IMG/VR virus record: IMGVR_UViG_3300027763_000132
Coordinates: 1 to 36,238 of that record
Direction: 5' to 3' (one strand)
DNA from: a virus
DNA: 36,238 nt
Shown: one piece after another, positions 16,679 to 21,997 of the stretch
Numbering within the stretch: the stretch's first letter is position 1
Layout: each line of letters starts with the position of its first letter
Translations under genes and position numbers: made by a program
Notes under the pieces: model-generated
The model's input: only the letters and a program-made list of their open reading frames with translations
What the model was told of the DNA's origin: nothing
Database searches by the model: none

Positions 16679-17838
16679 AGTTTGATGCTCAATTAGCAAG
16701 CTATGCAACGGTGCGTGAACTTGAATATCTTGAGGCTTTAGAAAAGTATGGAAGCGTTAGACAAGTTGCCATCCAGTTAAATGTTGATAGAAAATCTGTC
16801 CGTAAAGCTATTGATCGGCTTAAAAAACGAGCCGCAATAAGTGGCTATAGCCCTGAGCATGACATGGTTCACCCCGTACCAGACGGGTTTAAAGTACGCG
16901 GTGTCTCTACCTACTACAACAATGATGGCAAGGCTGTTGGTCAATGGGTGAAGTCTGGCATTGACGATACACGCCAGCAAGAGATCATCAAAGAAATTGT
17001 TGACGGGATGTGTGAGCAAGTGCCTCGCGCAGATGTGACTATTCCTCCAATTGGAACATCGGATAACCTTTGCACAGTTTACACGCTGACCGACAGTCAT
17101 GTTGGTATGTTGGCGTGGCATAAAGAGGGCGGTGAAGATTGGGATTTAAGCATTGCTGAACGTACCCTTGTAGGTTGCTTTGAGCAGATGGTACAAAGTT
17201 CGCCAAACGCCTCAATATGTGTTGTTGCACAGTTGGGAGACTTCCTTCACTATGATTCTGCGCTGTCTGCTGTAACACCACAAAGCGGGCATAGCTTAGA
17301 CGCTGATGGGCGTATGCCAAAAATGGTTAAAACCGCCATTCGTATCTTGCGTACAGTTGTTGCTAAGGCGCTTGAGAAACACCAAAAAGTGGTACTACTT
17401 TTAGCAGAAGGTAATCACGACATTTCTAGTTCGGTTTGGCTTCGTGCCATGTTCCAAGCCTTGTATGAAAACGAGCCGCGCATACAAGTAATTGATAGTG
17501 AGCTACCTTATTACGTTTACCAACACGGCGAGACAATGCTGGCTTGGCATCATGGGCATTTGTCAAAAAACAACGCTTTGCCAATTCTTTTTGCTTCACA
17601 GTTTCCTAAAGTTTGGGGCAACACAAAAAAACGATACGCCCATGTTGGACACCGCCATCACGTTGAGGAAAAAGAACACAGCGGCATGACCGTTATCCAA
17701 CATTCAACCTTAGCGGCAAGAGATGCTTATGCTGCCCGTGGTGGCTGGATGAGTGAGCGCCATGTAACCAGCATTACCTATTCAGATAAGTTTGGTCAAG
17801 TAGCAAGAAATACTGTCACCCCAGAAATGCTTTCTTAA
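16675..17838 (+). CDS. Winged-HTH plus calcineurin-like metallophosphoesterase
   Basis: This 387-aa two-domain protein has an N-terminal helix-turn-helix (about residues 20-52, YGSVRQVAIQLNVDRKSVRK). A calcineurin-like phosphoesterase domain (about 130-380) follows, with D140-x-H142 (TDSHVG), G188-D189, G246-N247-H248-D249, H292-H293-G294-H295 and G325-H-R-H-H329. The metal-binding motifs appear intact. Fusion to a DNA-binding domain suggests action on DNA, for instance as a nuclease in recombination or genome end processing. The substrate is not shown by the sequence. Confidence 0.85.
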   Translation: MKFDAQLASYATVRELEYLEALEKYGSVRQVAIQLNVDRKSVRKAIDRLKKRAAISGYSPEHDMVHPVPDGFKVRGVSTYYNNDGKAVGQWVKSGIDDTRQQEIIKEIVDGMCEQVPRADVTIPPIGTSDNLCTVYTLTDSHVGMLAWHKEGGEDWDLSIAERTLVGCFEQMVQSSPNASICVVAQLGDFLHYDSALSAVTPQSGHSLDADGRMPKMVKTAIRILRTVVAKALEKHQKVVLLLAEGNHDISSSVWLRAMFQALYENEPRIQVIDSELPYYVYQHGETMLAWHHGHLSKNNALPILFASQFPKVWGNTKKRYAHVGHRHHVEEKEHSGMTVIQHSTLAARDAYAARGGWMSERHVTSITYSDKFGQVARNTVTPEMLS

Positions 17839-17868
17839 TTTGTCACACACTTGTGGCAAGATTTCATC

Positions 17869-17890
17869 ACAGCAATAGGGCTGTTTTTTT
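17869..17890 (+). terminator. Weak intrinsic terminator after the metallophosphoesterase gene
   Basis: ACAGC (17869-17873) can pair with GCTGT (17880-17884), leaving a 6-base loop and followed by a run of T to 17890. The stem is only 5 bp, so termination would be partial. The ribosome binding site of the acidic protein (GGAG) follows at once. Confidence 0.4.
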
Positions 17891-17899
17891 GGAGTTGCC

Positions 17900-18139
17900 A
17901 TGTATAAAGTAGAGATTGACATTTCGGCTTGGGGCGGTGATGAAAAGGTTGTTATTGAGACTAACGACTTTGACAAAGTTCAAATCATTCAAGAATTCAT
18001 TGACTTACAAATGGAAAATGGTTGGGCTGCTGACTACGAAATGGTTGTAGAACTTGACGAAGAAGACGAAGAAGACGAAGAAGACGAAGACGAGCCAGCA
18101 ACCGTCTCCACCTACGTTGTCACTAAGATTGAAGATTAA
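17900..18139 (+). CDS. Small acidic protein with Glu/Asp repeat
   Basis: This 79-aa protein has a folded-looking first half (MYKVEIDISAWGGDEKVVIE, then a helix to about residue 50). A run of EEDEEDEEDEDE (about 54-65) follows, encoded by a tandem 9-base GAAGAAGAC-type repeat (about 18056-18095), then a short beta-like end. It is the last rightward gene before the convergent terminator. Highly acidic small phage proteins can mimic DNA, but nothing here proves that. The repeat length may vary by slippage. Confidence 0.7.
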   Translation: MYKVEIDISAWGGDEKVVIETNDFDKVQIIQEFIDLQMENGWAADYEMVVELDEEDEEDEEDEDEPATVSTYVVTKIED

Positions 18140-18330
18140 TCATTTTTAAACCTTCCCGATTTGTCACGGTTATTGTGCTTCGGGAAGGTTTTTATTTGTT
18201 CATGTACATCTAGAAAGTAATCTAGGTTTGTACTTTCGTGTTTAATCTTTAACCTTGGCAATATCCTTTTTACCAGTTTTTTTTCTGGTTTAGGCCAAGG
18301 CGCACCTGGCACTAAAACTGTTTTTACCAT
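18136..18330 (-). CDS. 64-aa basic protein, last gene of the leftward operon
   Basis: This Lys/Arg/Pro-rich protein (MVKTVLVPGAPWPKPEKKLV at the start, KSGRFKND at the end) has no recognised domain. A GGTG sequence 7 bases before the ATG could act as a ribosome binding site. Its stop overlaps the stop of the convergent acidic gene, and its 3' codons form the terminator stem. The RDKSGRF ending resembles short DNA-binding tails. The function is unknown and coding status is moderately supported. Confidence 0.55.
   Translation of the reverse strand: MVKTVLVPGAPWPKPEKKLVKRILPRLKIKHESTNLDYFLDVHEQIKTFPKHNNRDKSGRFKND
18148..18200 (+). terminator. Strong intrinsic terminator between convergent operons
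   Basis: AAACCTTCCCGA (18148-18159) and TCGGGAAGGTTT (18180-18191) form a perfect 12-bp stem with a 20-base loop, followed by TTATTTGTT. The U-rich side lies to the right, so it ends rightward (late) transcription. The hairpin lies inside the last codons of the leftward gene 18136-18330, so the same bases also encode that protein's C-terminus. Confidence 0.82.
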
Positions 18331-18387
18331 GTTGTCACCAATGTAACTATAAGAACTAGCCCCGCCAAGATGTGCATATCTGTTATT

Positions 18388-18684
18388 TCAAACATCTGTT
18401 TCCCCGATCATTCTTTTTGTAGTAAACAAGTCTTTATGCTGTGGATGTTTTGCTTTCCACAACCTAGCATAAAACGCAATGTAGTCGTTGCTGATCTTAA
18501 AGTCATCACCCGTGGTAACAATGTTTGTTTCCCACCTAATCCTGTTGATGATTAGCCAATGACTAATGCGTGTTCGGCCTTTGTTGACAGCTTCGTAAGC
18601 AAAGCGCTCAAACAACTGCCAGACATGAGGGTTTGCTTTGTGCCATTCCCACCAAGCCTCTTTTTTCTCTTGAAATGTTTTCAT
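18388..18684 (-). CDS. Conserved phage protein of unknown function
   Basis: This 98-aa protein is rich in aromatic residues (WWEWHKANPHVWQLFERFA, residues 11-29; IRWETNIVTTGDDFKISND, about 48-66; YARLWKAKHPQH, 71-82). I recall this pattern (NPHVWxLFExFA, then IRW and TGDDFKI) as a recurrent small phage protein, often near recombination or replication genes, with no known function. It lies 67 bases downstream of the SSB-like gene in the same leftward operon. No good Shine-Dalgarno precedes the ATG. Confidence 0.78.
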   Translation of the reverse strand: MKTFQEKKEAWWEWHKANPHVWQLFERFAYEAVNKGRTRISHWLIINRIRWETNIVTTGDDFKISNDYIAFYARLWKAKHPQHKDLFTTKRMIGETDV

Positions 18685-18751
18685 ATTGGTACATAAAAGG
18701 TGGGGCTACTCGCCATTGGCAACTGCAAATTGCTGACTTTCACCCCGTTGT

Positions 18752-18985
18752 TTAGAAATCTATATCGTCAAACTCTTGTTTCTTAGGCTTTTGATCGCCT
18801 TCTTTGGGGGTGAAAAGGTACGCCCACCCTTCCCAACCGCCCTCAACCAAAGGCACTTGGTCAAGTTTAAGCATCGGACCTTTCTTAGTCTCAATGACGC
18901 TGCCGATACGTTGGTAACGCACTTTCTCTTGTCCGTCTTTCTGATACGTTCCTGCGCGAACAGTCACTTCATAGATTGTTGCCAT
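18752..18985 (-). CDS. Single-stranded DNA-binding protein-like
   Basis: This 77-aa protein has a beta-rich core (MATIYEVTVRAGTYQKDGQE, then RYQRIGSVIETKKGPMLKLD) and a hydrophilic linker. It ends in an acidic tip, DDIDF, that resembles the DDIPF protein-interaction tail of SSB. Phage proteins of this design are encoded with annealing proteins and exonucleases. It overlaps the upstream YqaJ gene by 17 bases. It probably coats single strands during recombination or replication. The OB fold itself is inferred. Confidence 0.65.
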   Translation of the reverse strand: MATIYEVTVRAGTYQKDGQEKVRYQRIGSVIETKKGPMLKLDQVPLVEGGWEGWAYLFTPKEGDQKPKKQEFDDIDF

Positions 18986-19601
18986 GTTTTTCTTTCAATT
19001 CGTTAAGTTTCATAATTTTGCCATCCAGTTCGGTCAGGAATTGGACAACTTCTTTCTCCAACATTTGAATGTAAGCATCGTCACGGGGTACGCGCTTTAC
19101 AAACAACTGAAGTCCATCTGACATTCGTGGGTCGAATGACACGAAGTCTGCCCATTTTCTGCCCGTACACGCGAGCTGCCAGGCGATCTGCGTCAAATAT
19201 TTGTTAGGCACAGTTTGGCTCAAAAGCGTATCAATATGTGTGGCTGTGTTTGGACATTTTATTTCCAAAACGCCATCATCACTTACCAAGCCATCAGGAG
19301 AAGCGCCAGCCTGCTCAATTGTTGGATGGGTAATCATGGCAACTTCGTCAACTAAAACGTCAGCATGGGCTTCGTATGCCGCCCTAGCTAGTGGTTCAGT
19401 CTCAGTACCCCATTGCATAGCTGCATTGGTAAACGACTCCCCAACTGTGCCTGTCATGCGCTCACAGACCAACTGAGCCATGTAGTTTTCACGGCTTGTT
19501 GAGTAACCCGTTTTAGTCTTGGCGATAACGTCAGCAACCCGTGAGGCAGTTACTTTGCCAAGCCGCTGTGCAAACCATTCTGGCGAACCTTGCTCAATCA
19601 T
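18969..19601 (-). CDS. YqaJ-family viral recombinase / lambda-type exonuclease
   Basis: This 210-aa protein shows GSPEWFAQRLGKVTASR (residues 5-21) and the PD-(D/E)xK nuclease core: GASPDG (99-104) with Asp103, and LEIKCP (112-117) with Glu113 and Lys115. It would resect double-stranded ends to expose single strands for the ERF annealing protein encoded just upstream. Its ATG overlaps the ERF stop (ATGA at 19601-19598), which implies coupled translation of the pair. The length fits the family. Confidence 0.9.
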   Translation of the reverse strand: MIEQGSPEWFAQRLGKVTASRVADVIAKTKTGYSTSRENYMAQLVCERMTGTVGESFTNAAMQWGTETEPLARAAYEAHADVLVDEVAMITHPTIEQAGASPDGLVSDDGVLEIKCPNTATHIDTLLSQTVPNKYLTQIAWQLACTGRKWADFVSFDPRMSDGLQLFVKRVPRDDAYIQMLEKEVVQFLTELDGKIMKLNELKEKHGNNL

Positions 19602-20152
19602 GATAGTGCCGCTTTCTTTTCGTCTTTAGCTGCAATAATTTTCTTTTGCCAATTAGCGTCTGTGCCGCAAGCCTTGTACGCTAACTGGTACGCTTTTTTC
19701 AATGAATCTTCATCAGTAGCGTCTTGGATTGCTAACAGGTGATCTGCCATTAAGTTGGAATCCACAGTAGTCTTTGCTGGTCGTGTAGCTGCATTGCCAT
19801 CATCATCTTCAGGGGCAATGCCGCAAGCCGCCATCAAGCTGTAGCGTCTAGCGTATGTCAGCGCCGAGCCATAACCTTGTGGGTCTTGTTTACTAGCAGG
19901 AACTTGCAAGATGCCACATTCAAGCATTTCGCCTGATTCGTGAATAAACACAGTCTCAATCATGATGCCTGTTGAACAGTCGTAACACTTCTGAATCATG
20001 GCAATTCCGTTATCGTTTAAAGCGTCTATGACGGCCTCAACGCAAGCGGATAGGTCAGCATATCGGCTACGGAAATGCGGGTTTGTAGCGGTCTTTAAAG
20101 CAGGGCCAAAGGCTTTCTGTGCTTTGACCAAGGCGGTGGCAATTTGTTTCAT
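19598..20152 (-). CDS. ERF-family single-strand annealing protein
   Basis: This 184-aa protein belongs to the ERF superfamily (P22 essential recombination function). The family block is visible: FRSRYADL (27-34) and DPQGYGSALTYARRYSLMAA (90-109), followed by the acidic EDDDGN. It anneals complementary single strands in phage recombination. The ATG at 20152 is chosen over a TTG at 20164 because it forms an ATGA overlap with the stop of the 42-aa gene upstream. The C-terminal third (about 125-184) is a helical variable domain. Confidence 0.9.
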   Translation of the reverse strand: MKQIATALVKAQKAFGPALKTATNPHFRSRYADLSACVEAVIDALNDNGIAMIQKCYDCSTGIMIETVFIHESGEMLECGILQVPASKQDPQGYGSALTYARRYSLMAACGIAPEDDDGNAATRPAKTTVDSNLMADHLLAIQDATDEDSLKKAYQLAYKACGTDANWQKKIIAAKDEKKAALS

Positions 20153-20277
20153 AGTCCTGTCCAAATCAAAATGAATACGGTGAAGGCGGCAACAACATAA
20201 AGAACACGCAAGACGCGCTCATGCAATGGTTGTTTTGGGGTTGTGAGTTCGGGGTAAAAAGTGCGTTTGGGTTTCAT
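20149..20277 (-). CDS. 42-aa single-span membrane microprotein in the recombination operon
   Basis: ATG at 20277-20275, TGA at 20151-20149. The sequence begins MKPKRTFYPELTTPKQPLHE. A basic N-terminus is followed by a hydrophobic helix VLYVVAAFTVFILIWTGL (residues 25-42) that runs to the end, so it is tail-anchored. Both ends form ATGA overlaps, with the 72-aa gene upstream and with the ERF gene downstream, which supports real translation. The function is unknown. A membrane protein in an early recombination operon could act in exclusion or host takeover. Confidence 0.68.
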   Translation of the reverse strand: MKPKRTFYPELTTPKQPLHERVLRVLYVVAAFTVFILIWTGL

Positions 20278-20492
20278 GTTTGCTCCATCATTTCGTTTGC
20301 CAAGTTAGTCATACGCATAGACTCTGTGGGATTGAGATCGTATGTGATGTTGTACAAGCTATCAGCAAGAAAAACAAAAGCATCATTTGGGTCATCAAAA
20401 GCGACAATGACAGCGCGGTTCATGCCGCTGAAATTTACGCTAGTAAAGATTTGATGTGCAAACTGATCGGGGAAGATGTAAGTGCGTTTCAT
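20274..20492 (-). CDS. 72-aa first gene of the leftward early operon, unknown
   Basis: This protein (MKRTYIFPDQFAHQIFTSVN at the start, NLANEMMEQT at the end) is mildly acidic with a beta-alpha look and no known motif. Its stop overlaps the ATG of the membrane microprotein (ATGA). AGGAAAC before the ATG is a fair ribosome binding site. Being first after the divergent operator, it would be made very early. Host-takeover or anti-defence proteins are often found there, but nothing specific is seen. Rightward ORFs in the same place look like shadows. Confidence 0.7.
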   Translation of the reverse strand: MKRTYIFPDQFAHQIFTSVNFSGMNRAVIVAFDDPNDAFVFLADSLYNITYDLNPTESMRMTNLANEMMEQT

Positions 20493-20638
20493 AAAGTTTC
20501 CTAAGTTACCGCTTGCATTGCGCTACGGGATGACTGAAGTGTATAGCAATTTATACAAGAAATCCATTCACACATAAAAAAAGTGAAAAAAACTGCTATA
20601 TGTTGTATTTTTGTCGAATTATCTATACAATGCAACGA
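20493..20638. promoter_or_regulatory. Divergent early control region
   Basis: This noncoding AT-rich stretch separates the leftward recombination operon from the rightward Cro-like gene. It holds a palindromic operator (20540-20557), an inverted pair TTGTAT/ATACAA (20603-20608 and 20625-20630), an extended -10-like TGCTATATG (20594-20602) and a TATACA -10-like box (20624-20629). Leftward, the palindrome itself carries TATAAA/TATACA -10-like strings. No strong -35 boxes are visible, so promoter positions are approximate. Confidence 0.65.
20540..20557. promoter_or_regulatory. Palindromic operator
   Basis: TGTATA-GCAATT-TATACA is a perfect 6+6 inverted repeat with a 6-base centre. It overlaps the likely leftward -10 region, as an operator for the adjacent Cro-like repressor would. 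The half-site TATACAA (20552-20558) recurs at 20624-20630. Confidence 0.65.
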
Positions 20639-20806
20639 ATGGACATTGAACAGATTATCAGAAACGCAGGCTCACAGAGTGAGCTTGCTAGGTTGTTGGG
20701 TGTGACTAGGGGCGCTGTTTGGATATGGAAGCGGGATGGCTTGCCTAAGTCTAGAATTTGGCAGTTGAAGTTGTTGAAACCTGAATGGTTTAAGGAGCAA
20801 TCATGA
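20639..20806 (+). CDS. Cro-like / YdaS-like HTH transcriptional regulator
   Basis: This 55-aa protein (from the ATG at 20639) consists of one helix-turn-helix: IIRNAGSQSELARLLGVTRG, AVWIWKRDGLPKSRIWQLK, ending in LKPEWF. This is the standard size and ending of small phage Cro proteins. ATGs at 20630 and an upstream extension to 20600 are alternatives. The extension would read through the operator, so it is unlikely. No Shine-Dalgarno is seen, and a -10-like TATACA at 20624-20629 would give a nearly leaderless mRNA. It probably represses one or both divergent promoters. Confidence 0.82.
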   Translation: MDIEQIIRNAGSQSELARLLGVTRGAVWIWKRDGLPKSRIWQLKLLKPEWFKEQS

Positions 20807-21090
20807 GTTACGCACAAATTGAAATGGAGATTGTTCGCCAGGTAGAGGCAACTCGCGGCATTGACGACAGCATTGACTTTGATCTTGAAGCCATTGAAGA
20901 CTACATGGAATCGTTGGCTTGGTTCAATGAACAAGACAGCCCAGACAAGATGGCAAAGATGATTGGCTGGATTGGCATATCGTTGATTAGCATTTGCGCG
21001 ACATTGGATGTAAATTTTGTAGAATGTTTGGAACTTGCCCACAAGGAAAGTGAAAGTAACCAAGAACCGTTTGATAATGACGATTCCTAA
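20803..21090 (+). CDS. 95-aa acidic protein downstream of Cro, unknown
   Basis: It overlaps the Cro-like gene by ATGA. It is acidic and mostly helical, with a C-terminal disordered acidic tail (SESNQEPFDNDDS). The helix AKMIGWIGISLISICATLDV followed by NFVECLELAH faintly recalls the last helices of MazG-type pyrophosphohydrolases, but the EExxE metal motif is not clear. A CII-type regulator position is suggested by the location after Cro, but no HTH is visible. The function is unknown. Confidence 0.7.
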   Translation: MSYAQIEMEIVRQVEATRGIDDSIDFDLEAIEDYMESLAWFNEQDSPDKMAKMIGWIGISLISICATLDVNFVECLELAHKESESNQEPFDNDDS

Positions 21091-21126
21091 GTTATAATGT
21101 TTTGAAACGAGGCTAGGTGCGAAGTC

Positions 21127-21231
21127 ATGAGCGCACCGAAAAGAGTTACCCCTTCTCCTGCCAAAGTTTCTTTATCAAAGGGGCTGTTAAAAAGCGGGCT
21201 ATATGCACTACTACCAGCATCACATTGGTGA
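21127..21231 (+). CDS. Possible 34-aa leader peptide before the replication gene
   Basis: ATG at 21127, TGA at 21229-21231. The sequence begins MSAPKRVTPSPAKVSLSKGL and is basic. It fills the only gap (21091-21202) in this tight operon and overlaps the replication gene start by 29 bases. That gene's ATG at 21203 has no good ribosome binding site, so coupling to a short upstream ORF is possible. There is no homologue I recognise, and it could be chance. Confidence 0.3.
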   Translation: MSAPKRVTPSPAKVSLSKGLLKSGLYALLPASHW

Positions 21232-21997
21232 CTTCATCAAGGACACATCGTTCTTGACAAACGAAGAAGTCGGCATTTATTTAAAACTTCTGTGGCTTTA
21301 TTACGACACAGAACAACCATTGCCAAACGCAATGTTTGAACTTTCCATGAAAGTCAATGCGCGTGATCAACAAGATGCATTGGCTGGACTTCTTGAAATG
21401 TTTTTTAAATTAGAAGACAACGAATGGCATCACACACGTTGCGACAAAGAAATTAAGCATTACCACCAACAGCTAGACACAGCTTCTAAAGCTGGAAAAG
21501 CATCAGCGGCTAAACGGGCGTTGAACAAGAATCCAACGGGCGTTGAACGGTCGTTAGAGTTACGTTCAACAGACGTTCAACCAACCAATAACCAAGAACC
21601 AATAACCATTAACCAAGAACCAAAGGTTAAGACGCAGCGCGGGTCGCGCTTACCAAAAGATTGGATTTGTGAAAATTCTTGGGCTGAATGGGCAAGGAAA
21701 GAAAGACCAGACCTAAACATTACTAAGGTGGCTGAATCTTTTTATGACTACTGGATTGCCAAACCTGGTGCTGGTGGTGTGAAATTGAATTGGGAAGCTA
21801 CATGGCGTAATTGGGTTCGCAGTCAATCAACACCTAAGACTTTTGCCAACAAATACGATGTAGCGCACATCACTACTCCACCACCGCCAAATCAAGACGC
21901 TGCTTTGCGGAAGATTGAGGAAGACCGAAAGAAGGCTGTGCCGCCATCATTGGAGACATTGGCTAAATTGGCAGAATTAAGAAAGAAGGTGGTATGA
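21203..21997 (+). CDS. Replication initiation protein with DUF1376 domain
   Basis: This 264-aa protein has the DUF1376 N-terminal domain (about residues 2-85): YYQHHIGDFIKDTSFLTNEE, then YLKLLWLYYDTEQPLP. A Thr/Asn/Gln-rich linker (105-145) precedes a C-terminal domain (about 148-212, LPKDW ... LNWEATWRNWVRSQ) like those of phage replication O/DnaT-type proteins. It is expected to bind the origin and recruit the host helicase and replisome, which fits the lack of phage polymerase. Its stop overlaps the methyltransferase start. Confidence 0.8.
   Translation: MHYYQHHIGDFIKDTSFLTNEEVGIYLKLLWLYYDTEQPLPNAMFELSMKVNARDQQDALAGLLEMFFKLEDNEWHHTRCDKEIKHYHQQLDTASKAGKASAAKRALNKNPTGVERSLELRSTDVQPTNNQEPITINQEPKVKTQRGSRLPKDWICENSWAEWARKERPDLNITKVAESFYDYWIAKPGAGGVKLNWEATWRNWVRSQSTPKTFANKYDVAHITTPPPPNQDAALRKIEEDRKKAVPPSLETLAKLAELRKKVV

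Noticed and set aside
18685-18751. Possible regulatory hairpin between the SSB-like gene and the 98-aa gene
   Set aside because: Only short pairings (GCCA-T-TGGC, GCAA/TTGC) are available and there is no U-run, so neither a terminator nor a riboswitch can be supported.
20280-20504. 74-codon plus-strand ORF (and another at 20221-20454) opposite the leftward 72-aa gene
   Set aside because: The minus-strand gene has a ribosome binding site and an ATGA coupling with its neighbour; the plus-strand frames have neither and would lie upstream of the rightward promoter.
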